NCBI GenBank assembly: GCA_001776775.1
Contig: MFDD01000008.1
Coordinates: forward strand, 19,254-64,742
Direction: 5' to 3'
Source: Candidatus Daviesbacteria bacterium RIFCSPHIGHO2_02_FULL_43_12
Lineage (GTDB): Bacteria > Patescibacteriota > Microgenomatia > Daviesbacterales > UBA10151
Length of the DNA: 45,489 nucleotides
The number at the start of each line of letters is the position of its first letter. Position 1 is the first letter of the stretch. The notes beneath the pieces are model-generated. The model was not told the DNA's origin and did no database searches. It saw nothing but the letters and a program-made list of their open reading frames with translations. This document shows, piece after piece, positions 22,985 to 29,762 of this stretch. A program made the position numbers and the translations under genes.

Positions 22985-24155
22985 ACTCCTTAGCCTTTTG
23001 AGCCATGATCTCGGCGGCTTGAGAGACTGAGGTCTCTGGTCCCAAAAGAGTTAGATCGAAATCTTTCACTTCCTTTAACATGGTATAAGCTTCATCAACC
23101 CTAGGGCCACCCCGGCGAATGACGATCGGAAAGTCAAATTTGGTGCCTAGCTCAGTTTGTGCCTGTCTAAGGCCATCCATTAAACCAGATAAAGTTTCAA
23201 AAATATCTGTAAAATTAGCGACTACTGTGCCGATCACCCATAAACCATGGATATTTGGCTTGTTTAAGACTACTTTAGTCAGTTTAGCGACTTTTTCTTT
23301 GGGCGGATTACCAGAGTATTCGGTAAAGTTAGCCGGTTTTCCTCCGGCTTTGATTAAAGCATCCAGAGCGGTCAAAGAAACTCCCCCGCCAGATGACAAG
23401 ATGGCGATGTCTCCGGGTAGATCAAAATAGGCAGAGCCGGCTGTTCCCCGATAGTCTTCTTCATCAATTCTTTTGGCAGCCATTTCGTTGGCAGTTGGTG
23501 AATACCCCGGTACCCCCCTGGGTGGGAAGTTCCAGTCTTCATGACGAGCCTTGGCGTAATCGTCTAGTTTAATTTTGGCATCCAGAGCGACCCATTTTCT
23601 CCCCCTTGACTCTTGACTCTTGTCGCTGGCCACTTTTACCAGTGGATTTATCTCTAAAAGCAGGGCGTCGGAGTCAAAAAACACCTGAGTAATTTTAGTG
23701 AGCAAATCTTTAGGTATATCCCCCTCTACTAGTTCTAAACTTGATGGTATATTTAATGGATCGATCGGAAATATTCTCACTCCCCGCTCTTCGATCCCTG
23801 TTCCTCCACTTTGGGAGAAACTGAGGATAGATCCCCGAGTATCGGTATCATAAGAGAGAGATAAATAGTATTCCTGCTCGATCTCGACTACTTCCTCTAC
23901 CAGAACTTTTTCAACAGTCTCTTTATTGACGATCTTGCCAAACAGCTCCTCGAGGTTTTCGACTAGTTCCATCTCCGAAGAGACTTTGATAATCCCCCCA
24001 TTATCTGCCCGTTTACCAGATAAGACCTGGGCTTTGATGATTAAAGGAAAAGGAAAATTTACTCTATCTTCTAAGGAATGTAGGGTTTGACCATTGGGGA
24101 TAGCTATACCAGCTTTTTGCAGAATTTCTTTGCCTTCGTATTCGTAAAGAATCAT
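22965..24155 (-). CDS. SucC-like ATP-grasp acyl-CoA ligase beta subunit
   Basis: The 396-residue protein has an N-terminal ATP-grasp domain ([30 protein letters not shown]) and a C-terminal ligase domain with [18 protein letters not shown] and [13 protein letters not shown]. The KAQVLSGKR segment departs from the usual KAQVHAGGRGK. With the overlapping SucD-like gene it would phosphorylate the histidine and form an acyl-CoA. A repeat copy at 23605-23633 is inserted in a surface hairpin and encodes [10 protein letters not shown]. The start is supported by a -10 box six bases upstream. Confidence 0.88.
   Translation of the reverse strand: MILYEYEGKEILQKAGIAIPNGQTLHSLEDRVNFPFPLIIKAQVLSGKRADNGGIIKVSSEMELVENLEELFGKIVNKETVEKVLVEEVVEIEQEYYLSLSYDTDTRGSILSFSQSGGTGIEERGVRIFPIDPLNIPSSLELVEGDIPKDLLTKITQVFFDSDALLLEINPLVKVASDKSQESRGRKWVALDAKIKLDDYAKARHEDWNFPPRGVPGYSPTANEMAAKRIDEEDYRGTAGSAYFDLPGDIAILSSGGGVSLTALDALIKAGGKPANFTEYSGNPPKEKVAKLTKVVLNKPNIHGLWVIGTVVANFTDIFETLSGLMDGLRQAQTELGTKFDFPIVIRRGGPRVDEAYTMLKEVKDFDLTLLGPETSVSQAAEIMAQKAKEYEQKHG
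23605..23633. repeat. In-frame short repeat (ACAAGAGTCAAGAGTC type) in the SucC-like gene
   Basis: The minus strand reads GTGGCCAGCGACAAGAGTCA followed by AGAGTCAAG, differing by only a few bases from 299-327 in the GT4 gene. It is read in the same frame in both. Confidence 0.7.
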
Positions 24156-24161
24156 CTACTC

Positions 24162-24167
24162 ATTCTA
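24162..24167 (-). promoter_or_regulatory. -10 box of the SucC-like gene (leaderless)
   Basis: TAGAAT with an upstream TGT ends six bases before the ATG at 24155. Confidence 0.55.
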
Positions 24168-24171
24168 ACAC

Positions 24172-24525
24172 TTAACGCCAGCGAGGGGAGTAGGAAGAGT
24201 ATCTACCATCACTTCTGTCCTCTTGGGTCAATCTATCACCTTTACATTTTTCATAAGCAATTGCCACAAATCGATCTAGTGCTCGTAATTCATTTGGTCT
24301 TAAATTTCTACTTTCTCCTGTTGGCCTATGAAAATATCTTCTACCATCAGACTCGCTAGCCCAGGAAAGCACAGCCCCATTTGGAGCGACCAGCCACCCC
24401 GAAGACTTGTCATCAGAAACTTCTACAGTGCGGAATCCAGCTTCTGGAGAACGCATAAAGTGGACACTCAACCCGGCAACCCTATTAGTTATTCTCTTGC
24501 ATGTTAATTCACTCGAAGAAGACAT
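24172..24525 (-). CDS. Hypothetical protein, 117 residues
   Basis: I do not recognise this protein. It is soluble, rich in Ser and Arg, with a strand-turn-strand segment SSGWLVAPNGAVLSWAS followed by a helix LRPNELRALDRFVAIAYEK. There is no signal peptide. It lies between the tRNA-Met gene and the citrate module on the same strand and ends only a few bases before the SucC-like promoter. Confidence 0.5.
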   Translation of the reverse strand: MSSSSELTCKRITNRVAGLSVHFMRSPEAGFRTVEVSDDKSSGWLVAPNGAVLSWASESDGRRYFHRPTGESRNLRPNELRALDRFVAIAYEKCKGDRLTQEDRSDGRYSSYSPRWR

Positions 24526-24540
24526 AATTAGGAGAATAAC

Positions 24541-24572
24541 AAATCCTCTATCTGAAATGCAAGAGGGATTTT
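24541..24572 (-). terminator. Probable terminator of the tRNA-Met gene
   Basis: AAATCCTCT and AGAGGGATTT form an imperfect stem followed on the minus strand by a T-rich run, just 3' of the tRNA. Confidence 0.5.
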
Positions 24573-24586
24573 TAAATTCAAAAAAG

Positions 24587-24661
24587 TGGCAGAGATGGGA
24601 TTCGAACCCATGACCGACGCGTTATGAGTGCGTTGCTACGAACCAACCGAGCTCCCCTGCC
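24587..24661 (-). tRNA. tRNA-Met (CAU), elongator type
   Basis: The 75-nt cloverleaf has acceptor arms GGCAGGG/CTCTGCC with discriminator A, anticodon loop CTCATAA on stem ACGCA/CGCGT, and T-arm ATGGG-TTCGAAT-CCCAT. CCA is not encoded. Position 8 is G rather than the usual U. The CAU anticodon could also belong to a lysidine-modified tRNA-Ile, but a tRNA-Ile(UAU) is present elsewhere in the window, so Met is preferred. Confidence 0.88.
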
Positions 24662-24765
24662 AAGTCAAACTTGTCTACCGCGTTTGATGCGGTGCCTTCG
24701 CTGATGTTTCGGCAAGGTAAACCTGCCGTAGGCACAATTCTAACAGATAGGGAGATTGTTTACAA
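24662..24765 (-). promoter_or_regulatory. Promoter and folded leader of tRNA-Met
   Basis: A promoter TTGTAA-17-TAGAAT (24737-24765) precedes a leader of about 70 nt before the tRNA. The leader can form GTGCC/GGCAC around an inner CGGCAGG/CCTTGCCG hairpin, then ACCGC/GCGGT. The last two share bases, so they are alternatives. This is unusually long and structured for a tRNA leader. Confidence 0.5.
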
Positions 24766-24774
24766 AGCAGATCT

Positions 24775-25794
24775 CTACTTTTTTACAGGGAGAGGAGGTA
24801 ATGGGCTGGTTTGGTCAATATGTTCCCGAAACATGGTAGTCAATTCGCCTAAATTCAGGGTCGTTCGATTTTGGATCCATTTATCTAAAGCTGCAAAGTA
24901 TCGACCAACATTATCTTTATGCAGTTGGACATTTTCCCTAAACTTGGTTTCATACTTCAAGCCTGTACCGGGTCTGGAGGTATATGTCTCTGCCCATTTA
25001 TCGGCACCGCCACTTGTCACCCACTCCTCATACCCAGAAACTAAATAAGTATGGCTTGTTCCAGGCTGTCGTTTACCGAACTCATCGGCAAGGCGGACAA
25101 TAACGGCTTCGGGACCTATATTTTCAATGACTTCATCCATGCTTTGATCCAACGGAGTCTGCATTACTTCTTCTCTAGGCATAACCCTTCTTAGATCCTC
25201 TCTAATTCCTATTTCGTTTAGTGCTGCTCCCCCGATCATATCAGTTGACCAGAAAGCATGAGTTATGGTTCTCCCTGCATCGTGTAATCCCGCGGCTGCT
25301 GCTGCATGCTTCGCAGAAAGAGATCTCATTTCCTGAGCTTCGCTATCTGCCAAGTCAGGCCTTAGGTGCTGCTTGATTTGATTGGTAAAAAATTCACCAG
25401 CTTTTTGAGCGAGAATTATATGCTCTAATGGACCGGCCGGTGCTTCCCAATTTCCGAAATACGATCCGTCGACGGGTCGCCATGGTTTTCCGTCAGGTCG
25501 AGGTCCGTTAAATCGAGGGTCGGTGTTTGTCAGCGCAGATAGTCTCCAGGGAGCATCGGGACGAGTTGGCGCTACTCCTTGTTCTCTTCTGAAAAAAAGT
25601 GGAATCAGATCTAAGTCCGTTTGGGCAATTGGTTGACTTGAGTCTGTAAGAGCAGAACCGCCAAAGATCTTAAGGCCAGTTTCTACAACAAACTTAAATC
25701 TCTGAGCGATATCTGACTCTGGAACTGTAGAACCAAGAGTTCCTGGGGTTTTTTCATTAGGAGGTTTAGGTTTGGTCATTTCGTTTGCCGACAT
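24775..25794 (-). CDS. HD-domain protein (putative phosphohydrolase)
   Basis: The 339-residue protein carries a divergent HD domain: a first His in PLEHIILAQKAG (near residue 122), the HD pair in AAAAAGLHDAGRT (near 170), and a late aspartate in VIVRLADEFGKR (near 238). HD enzymes hydrolyse nucleotides or phosphate esters with bound metal; the substrate here is unknown. The N-terminal 60 residues are proline-rich and probably disordered. The gene has a TATAAT six bases before its ATG. Confidence 0.6.
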   Translation of the reverse strand: MSANEMTKPKPPNEKTPGTLGSTVPESDIAQRFKFVVETGLKIFGGSALTDSSQPIAQTDLDLIPLFFRREQGVAPTRPDAPWRLSALTNTDPRFNGPRPDGKPWRPVDGSYFGNWEAPAGPLEHIILAQKAGEFFTNQIKQHLRPDLADSEAQEMRSLSAKHAAAAAGLHDAGRTITHAFWSTDMIGGAALNEIGIREDLRRVMPREEVMQTPLDQSMDEVIENIGPEAVIVRLADEFGKRQPGTSHTYLVSGYEEWVTSGGADKWAETYTSRPGTGLKYETKFRENVQLHKDNVGRYFAALDKWIQNRTTLNLGELTTMFREHIDQTSPLPPLPVKK

Positions 25795-25800
25795 TAGAGT

Positions 25801-25806
25801 ATTATA
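25801..25806 (-). promoter_or_regulatory. -10 box of the HD-domain gene (leaderless)
   Basis: TATAAT ends six bases before the ATG at 25794; a TTGGGT lies 16 bp upstream. Confidence 0.55.
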
Positions 25807-25838
25807 TATTATAAGTAATCATAAACCCAAAAAATGAG

Positions 25839-26330
25839 TTATCTGTTGAGAGAGATCGCGGCGGCGAGAAAGGCCAAGGAGTATTCTACAATAGTTCCCC
25901 GTCCATCTGGACTCATATCCCAATCGAGCTTAGTAGATATTCCAGGATAGTCTCCATTTACAGACATCTCTTCCAGCCACTGGCGGTGAGCAACATCTGT
26001 GGTCTCAAGATCGCCTCTATAAAAGTTGGCCGCCCAGTCAGGGTTGCAAACCATAGCTTGGACGTCTCCTCTGTCTAGAGGCGTTTCTTTATCAGCATAG
26101 GGATAGCGGCCAGGTCTCCAACCTTTTTGGAGAGCATGAGTAGCTGCTCTTCTGGTAATGCTCCCTTGCACTTCTAAATTTGGAATACTTCTAAGATGTC
26201 TACGTACAACAGCTAGTGAGAAAAATCCGGGTTTGGGACAAGGAATTGGGAGAGAGTCCGTCTGTAACTCTATTAATCTAGGTCCAGTAAAAGGCTGGGC
26301 GTCACGATCAGCGACAACTTCGGCAACCAT
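25839..26330 (-). CDS. Hypothetical protein, 163 residues
   Basis: No family is recognised. The protein is soluble, with segments RRHLRSIPNLEVQGSITRRA and NPDWAANFYRGDLETTD and a weakly hydrophobic C-terminus EYSLAFLAAAISLNR. It may be an orphan restricted to this lineage. TATAGT lies seven bases before the ATG at 26330, supporting this start. Confidence 0.55.
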   Translation of the reverse strand: MVAEVVADRDAQPFTGPRLIELQTDSLPIPCPKPGFFSLAVVRRHLRSIPNLEVQGSITRRAATHALQKGWRPGRYPYADKETPLDRGDVQAMVCNPDWAANFYRGDLETTDVAHRQWLEEMSVNGDYPGISTKLDWDMSPDGRGTIVEYSLAFLAAAISLNR

Positions 26331-26337
26331 CTCATTT

Positions 26338-26343
26338 ACTATA
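26338..26343 (-). promoter_or_regulatory. -10 box of the 163-residue gene (leaderless)
   Basis: TATAGT ends seven bases before the ATG at 26330. Confidence 0.45.
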
Positions 26344-26355
26344 GCACTTCTAAAC

Positions 26356-26607
26356 TTAGAGTTTAACTATAAGACTTAAATTCTGGATCTTATCTTCCCT
26401 GCTCCAATTTTTAATTTCTCTTTCTCTTTTGAGCGCTTTGGAGTAACTAGCGACTTGCTCCTGATAAATAATCCTGAGGGGTTTATGAGAACGGGTATAT
26501 TTGGCTCCTATACCAGATTGGTGAAGCAAGAATCTCTTCTCGGGGTCTCTCGCTACTCCGGTATACAAGCTTGAGTCTTGGCAAAGGAGAATATAAACAA
26601 ACCACAT
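26356..26607 (-). CDS. GIY-YIG nuclease superfamily protein
   Basis: This 83-residue single-domain GIY-YIG protein belongs to the UPF0213/YhbQ group. FVYILLCQDSSLYTGVARD holds the GIY/YIG-like pair (here VYI and YTG), with the catalytic arginine in RDPEKRFLLHQ, followed by GAKYTRSHKPLRIIY and the glutamate-containing KALKREREIKNWSR. Such small proteins may act in DNA repair or be remnants of mobile nucleases; the exact role is unknown. Confidence 0.88.
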   Translation of the reverse strand: MWFVYILLCQDSSLYTGVARDPEKRFLLHQSGIGAKYTRSHKPLRIIYQEQVASYSKALKREREIKNWSREDKIQNLSLIVKL

Positions 26608-26612
26608 TGAAC

Positions 26613-27050
26613 CTAGGATAGCACAGACAGCTTCTTACCCCAACCAGAAGGACCGTAGTAAGCATCTCCTGGACACGCTGTTTGAACTACCTCTCTGTGA
26701 CCAATAATCTGCTGCGGGCTGTATTCTGCAATAGCGATTCTGGCTGTAGCCAGAGCTTTGTCTGTCGGGTGTATTTCTCCAAAACTTCCCACTAAGGCGA
26801 CTCCATAACTTCGACAACTTAAGTCGTAATTCCCTGAATGTAGCCCTGTGTACTGCGGCTTTAAAGCTCTCGTTCTGGTACCATTAGGCCAAATAAGGTC
26901 TCTTTGACCTTGATGCAGCGAATCTGGCATTAGTTCATATATCGTTTCTGCAACCGGACCTCTCTTATACCAAAGACTATCTTCTTGAAACTGGGGAACT
27001 AGTCTTTGAGCATCAATCCTTGGGAATTGCCTAAGGTCTAAATCTTTCAT
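26613..27050 (-). CDS. PGRP/Amidase_2-like N-acetylmuramoyl-L-alanine amidase
   Basis: The 145-residue protein has the C-terminal signature of amidase type 2: LHSGNYDLSCRSYGVALVGSF and the zinc-site strand QQIIGHREVVQTACPGDAYY, with His and Cys ligands in GHRE...CPGD. The usual N-terminal IHHT zinc histidine is not evident, so the domain is N-terminally short or the protein binds rather than cuts peptidoglycan. No signal peptide is visible. A TTGAGA-17-TACAAT promoter lies upstream. It would cleave the amide between MurNAc and L-alanine if active. Confidence 0.65.
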   Translation of the reverse strand: MKDLDLRQFPRIDAQRLVPQFQEDSLWYKRGPVAETIYELMPDSLHQGQRDLIWPNGTRTRALKPQYTGLHSGNYDLSCRSYGVALVGSFGEIHPTDKALATARIAIAEYSPQQIIGHREVVQTACPGDAYYGPSGWGKKLSVLS

Positions 27051-27118
27051 CTGTTAAATTGATGCTCCAGATTGTACTTTATCTGAGAGAGCTTCTCAAG
27101 CGAAGAGAGCAGGAGGTA

Positions 27119-27370
27119 CTACGAGGACCTTTTGTTGTAAGTTATTTCGTGAGGATTGAGGACCAAGGGATAAACATCCAAAGCTATCTCTTCGTAGGGG
27201 TGAACTGATTGTTCTGGAGTAAGCTGAATATCGTTTGTCCATATACTTGCCGTACTTGAGCTAATAAGTAGCTTCTTAGCAATAGTTTTTATACTATCGC
27301 CAGATATTCTTAAGTCTCTGGCTTGTTGGTACTTATCTAAATCTCTTTTCATATCGAGAGGAATTTCCAT
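27119..27370 (-). CDS. Small helix-turn-helix protein
   Basis: The 83-residue protein has a clear resolvase-type HTH: ARDLRISGDSIKTIAKKLLI then SSSTASIWTND. Its short C-terminal tail lacks a nuclease or recombinase domain. Similar HTH units head homing endonucleases and small regulators in CPR genomes, so this may be a regulator or a fragment. It lies 3' of the tRNA-fMet terminator on the same strand. Confidence 0.65.
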   Translation of the reverse strand: MEIPLDMKRDLDKYQQARDLRISGDSIKTIAKKLLISSSTASIWTNDIQLTPEQSVHPYEEIALDVYPLVLNPHEITYNKRSS

Positions 27371-27402
27371 TATTCTATAGTTCGATCATCGAATCAAGCA
27401 CT

Positions 27403-27428
27403 AAAAACCCTCCGATCGGAGGGTTTTT
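27403..27428 (-). terminator. Intrinsic terminator of tRNA-fMet
   Basis: AAAAACCCTCCGATCGGAGG followed by GTTTTT is a perfect palindrome with T-tracts on both strands, four bases 3' of the tRNA CCA end. Confidence 0.88.
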
Positions 27429-27431
27429 ATC

Positions 27432-27727
27432 TGGTTGCGGGGACAGGATTCGAACCTGTGACCTTGAGATTATGCTGTTACTTGTTACCAAGTACTTAGA
27501 CTATACCTTCTTCTTCGTTTCTACAAAGAGCCTGGCGTGTAATATGAGTTTAACTCTGGATTATCCAGTACCTCATATATCAGTCGTTACGGGACCTCTT
27601 TCAAGTTCCCACGGTGTTATCCTTCGACAAGCTCAGGATTCCACCGTTATGAGCCAGGATATCATGGAAAGTCGCCTGACCATGAGCCCATCTTGAGCCT
27701 CACGAGCTACCACTGCTCTACCCCGCG
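27432..27727 (-). tRNA. Initiator tRNA-Met (CAU) interrupted by a group I intron
   Basis: The exons are 27696-27727 (5', 32 nt) and 27432-27474 (3', 43 nt). Joined they give a 75-nt tRNA with initiator hallmarks: unpaired C1-A72 in CGCGGGG...CCCCGCA, encoded CCA, anticodon loop CTCATAA on stem TGAGG/TCTCA, and T-arm ACAGG-TTCGAAT-CCTGT. The intron lies between U33 and the first anticodon base. Confidence 0.9.
27475..27695 (-). ncRNA. Group I intron in tRNA-fMet
   Basis: The 221-nt insert shows group I features. The 5' exon end GAGGCT can pair with GGGCTC as P1, with a U-G pair at the splice site. A Q-like AATCCTGAGC is near 27630-27640. An R-like GTAACGACTGATA (27578-27590) and an S-like AAGGTATAGTCTAAGT (27494-27509) can pair as P7. 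The intron ends in G before the 3' exon. It contains no ORF, so splicing would rely on the RNA itself. Confidence 0.85.
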
Positions 27728-27766
27728 TTCGTATTCTAGCTCATTTGGGATGCTGAATCAACCAAC

Positions 27767-28120
27767 TTACTTGAAGATCAGATTCAGCCATTTCTGCCAA
27801 TTGGGCACTGCTATGGGCTCACTTGTTTTATACAGACTGATAACCTTGTCTAGTTCACTCTGGGGGATAATCACTACTGTTTCATTGGGTCTGGCAAAGT
27901 TAAGCTTGTCCCTCGCCTGCTGCTCGATATAGTCGTCCTGTTCAACATCGGTTAGTCTTTTTTTAAGTTTACGATTTTCATCCTGTAGCTTATTCACTGT
28001 ATCGGCAGAGCTATCTAACCTTTTGCTGGCTTGTAGAGCTGTGCTTATTTGGCGAATTAGACCAAAAGCTAGGAGTAAAATAATAATGAATAAAGCTAAG
28101 GCTGCAATTTTGCGTATCAT
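27767..28120 (-). CDS. ftsB: FtsB/DivIC-like cell division protein
   Basis: This 117-residue protein has one N-terminal membrane helix (IAALALFIIILLLAFGLI), then a coiled coil (SADTVNKLQDENRKLKKRLTD) and the conserved DYIEQQARDKLNFARPNETV segment of septum formation initiators. It would sit in the membrane as part of the FtsB-FtsL-FtsQ complex. It is divergent from the recombinase gene and shares a 116-bp intergenic region. Confidence 0.87.
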   Translation of the reverse strand: MIRKIAALALFIIILLLAFGLIRQISTALQASKRLDSSADTVNKLQDENRKLKKRLTDVEQDDYIEQQARDKLNFARPNETVVIIPQSELDKVISLYKTSEPIAVPNWQKWLNLIFK

Positions 28121-28130
28121 ATTTTAGATA

Positions 28131-28159
28131 TTGACAACTATATCCTTTTCCTTTATTAT
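28131..28159 (+). promoter_or_regulatory. Promoter TTGACA-17-TATTAT of the recombinase gene
   Basis: A perfect -35 (28131-28136) and a -10 TATTAT (28154-28159) drive a leader of about 70 nt before the ATG at 28237. Confidence 0.65.
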
Positions 28160-28162
28160 TAT

Positions 28163-28219
28163 AGGATAACAAGAAAGTCCTGTTATCCTGCGTTCTTGGC
28201 TTTGCCAAGATCTAAGGAC
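28163..28219 (+). promoter_or_regulatory. Hairpin leader of the recombinase gene
   Basis: AGGATAACA (28163-28171) and TGTTATCCT (28181-28189) form a perfect 9-bp inverted repeat; CTTGGC-TTT-GCCAAG (28195-28209) follows. GTCC in the first loop can pair with GGAC at 28216-28219, which suggests a pseudoknot. The first dyad could also be an operator. Confidence 0.5.
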
Positions 28220-28236
28220 AACACTTAATTATAAGT

Positions 28237-29106
28237 ATGTTAACACTAAAAGACGCACATCAACAATTTATCGGACATCTTAAGGGCCGTTCTCGAGCCG
28301 GAGCAACAGTCCTAGCTTATGGCAAAGATATCGAACAGCTTGTTTCTTACCTGAGCTCCCAGAGCAAAGAGGATGTCTCTTCGGTCTCTCTGGGGGATCT
28401 GCAAGGCTTTATGCATAAACTAGCTAAAGAGAGTTATACAGCTAAATCTATCTCTCGAAAGACAAATTCTACCAAAACTTTCTTTAAATTCCTTAAAACG
28501 TCCGGCATGCTCTCTGAAGACCCGGCAGGAGACTTAGAGCATCCTAAGTTTGAAAATAAACCACCCCGTATCCTTTCTCAGATTGAATACCGAGCCCTAA
28601 GAGATGCCGCCCGAGGGGATCTTCGAATCTTTGCCATTATCGAAATGCTCCTCCAGACCGGTATCCGGATTGGTGAACTAGCCAGGATTACGATAGAAGA
28701 TATTGAACTTGATTCTGAGACTCCCAGTGTTTATATCAAACCTCAAGAGGGTTCTAACGAACGCACAATCCCCCTCAACCGTCCTGTTGTGGAAGCTGTA
28801 AAAAAATACTTGGAAGTTCGTCCTAAATCCCCAAATAAGGCGCTATTTATTACCAAAACCGGCCGAGCTCTGCTCATCCGAAACATTCGTACTGCAATTG
28901 ATCGTTATTTCCGATTATCTGGGATCAAAGGCGCTAAGGTAAACGACTTAAGACACACTTGGGTAGCTCATCACCTTTCCGCTGGAACTTCTCTGGTTTT
29001 GATCTCCAAATTGGCTGGTCATAAAAGAGTTTCGACTACGGAAAGATATCTCCAATATGTCCAAGGTCGCTCAACCGAAGGCAAAGTCAAACTCGAAGAG
29101 CTCTAA
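28237..29106 (+). CDS. Tyrosine recombinase (XerC/XerD type)
   Basis: The 289-residue protein has an N-terminal SAM-like core-binding domain and a C-terminal catalytic domain. Visible residues are Arg in TGIRIGELARI, the second Arg in NDLRHTW, His in AGHKRVSTT and the Tyr nucleophile in ERYLQY. The first His of the usual HxxR motif is Asn here (NDLR instead of HxLR), which some recombinases tolerate. Its length suits a chromosome-dimer resolving Xer protein, but an integrase role cannot be excluded as it lies near a split tRNA. No attachment site was found. Confidence 0.88.
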   Translation: MLTLKDAHQQFIGHLKGRSRAGATVLAYGKDIEQLVSYLSSQSKEDVSSVSLGDLQGFMHKLAKESYTAKSISRKTNSTKTFFKFLKTSGMLSEDPAGDLEHPKFENKPPRILSQIEYRALRDAARGDLRIFAIIEMLLQTGIRIGELARITIEDIELDSETPSVYIKPQEGSNERTIPLNRPVVEAVKKYLEVRPKSPNKALFITKTGRALLIRNIRTAIDRYFRLSGIKGAKVNDLRHTWVAHHLSAGTSLVLISKLAGHKRVSTTERYLQYVQGRSTEGKVKLEEL

Positions 29107-29135
29107 ACTTACCCCCCACTCTTGCAACTTGGTGG

Positions 29136-29141
29136 TATAAT
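29136..29141 (+). promoter_or_regulatory. -10 box of the DUF5678 gene (leaderless)
   Basis: TATAAT with an extended TGG ends six bases before the ATG at 29148. Confidence 0.55.
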
Positions 29142-29147
29142 TCAGCT

Positions 29148-29366
29148 ATGACTACTAAGAAAAAACTTTCTAATTACCAATATTTTCTCAAAGCTGATAC
29201 CAGTGGCTATGAAGGACAGTGGATTGCCATTGCTGATGCCAAAATTGTCGATCATGGCCGAAAGGCGGATACAGTTTATTATCGAGTCAAGAAAAAATAT
29301 CCTGGGTCAGATATTTCCCTGGCCAAAATCCCCCGGGAAGGCGACCTGATCTATGATCTTTTCTAA
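29148..29366 (+). CDS. DUF5678 family protein
   Basis: The 72-residue protein fits DUF5678: an aromatic-rich start NYQYFLKAD, the conserved YEGQWIAIADAKIVDHGRKA strand-turn, and a C-terminal helix-strand ending LAKIPREGDLIYDLF. The function is unknown. In many prokaryotes it is encoded directly before a retropepsin-like protease, as here, where the stop TAA is followed immediately by the next ATG. Confidence 0.8.
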   Translation: MTTKKKLSNYQYFLKADTSGYEGQWIAIADAKIVDHGRKADTVYYRVKKKYPGSDISLAKIPREGDLIYDLF

Positions 29367-29762
29367 ATGATTGTCTTCGAGTATAGAGCAGATAAATTTG
29401 GCCAGAAACGTCCACTCGTGGATTTACATCTAAAAACTAGGTCCGGGGAGTGGACCACAATTCATCCTTTTATTGACTCGGGTGCTGATGTCAGCTTAAT
29501 CCCTCTATCTATTGGTCACTTGGTTGGATTGAGCTCAATAGGTAAAAAAGTCAGAAGAATCGGAGGCATAAGTGGTGGGATCCCGGTAATTTACACCACT
29601 ATTTGGACCAAGATTGGCAAGACGGAGCTTCAGGCTGAAGTAGCTTGGGCCCAGATAGAGAATGTGCCCACGCTTTTAGGTAGAAGAGACTTCTTTGATA
29701 AGTTCCACATTACTTTTAAGCAAAATGAGGGAAAGATAATTTTTAGTATTGCAGCGAACTAA
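29367..29762 (+). CDS. Retropepsin-like aspartic protease
   Basis: This 131-residue protein has a single-lobe aspartyl protease fold with the catalytic DSGA in FIDSGADVSLIPLSIG and a flap-like GGISGGIPVIYTTIW. The second hydrophobic-glycine motif is TLLGRRDFF. It would act as a dimer, like retroviral protease; the substrate is unknown. Its stop abuts the stop of the converging TrmB-like gene exactly. Confidence 0.8.
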   Translation: MIVFEYRADKFGQKRPLVDLHLKTRSGEWTTIHPFIDSGADVSLIPLSIGHLVGLSSIGKKVRRIGGISGGIPVIYTTIWTKIGKTELQAEVAWAQIENVPTLLGRRDFFDKFHITFKQNEGKIIFSIAAN

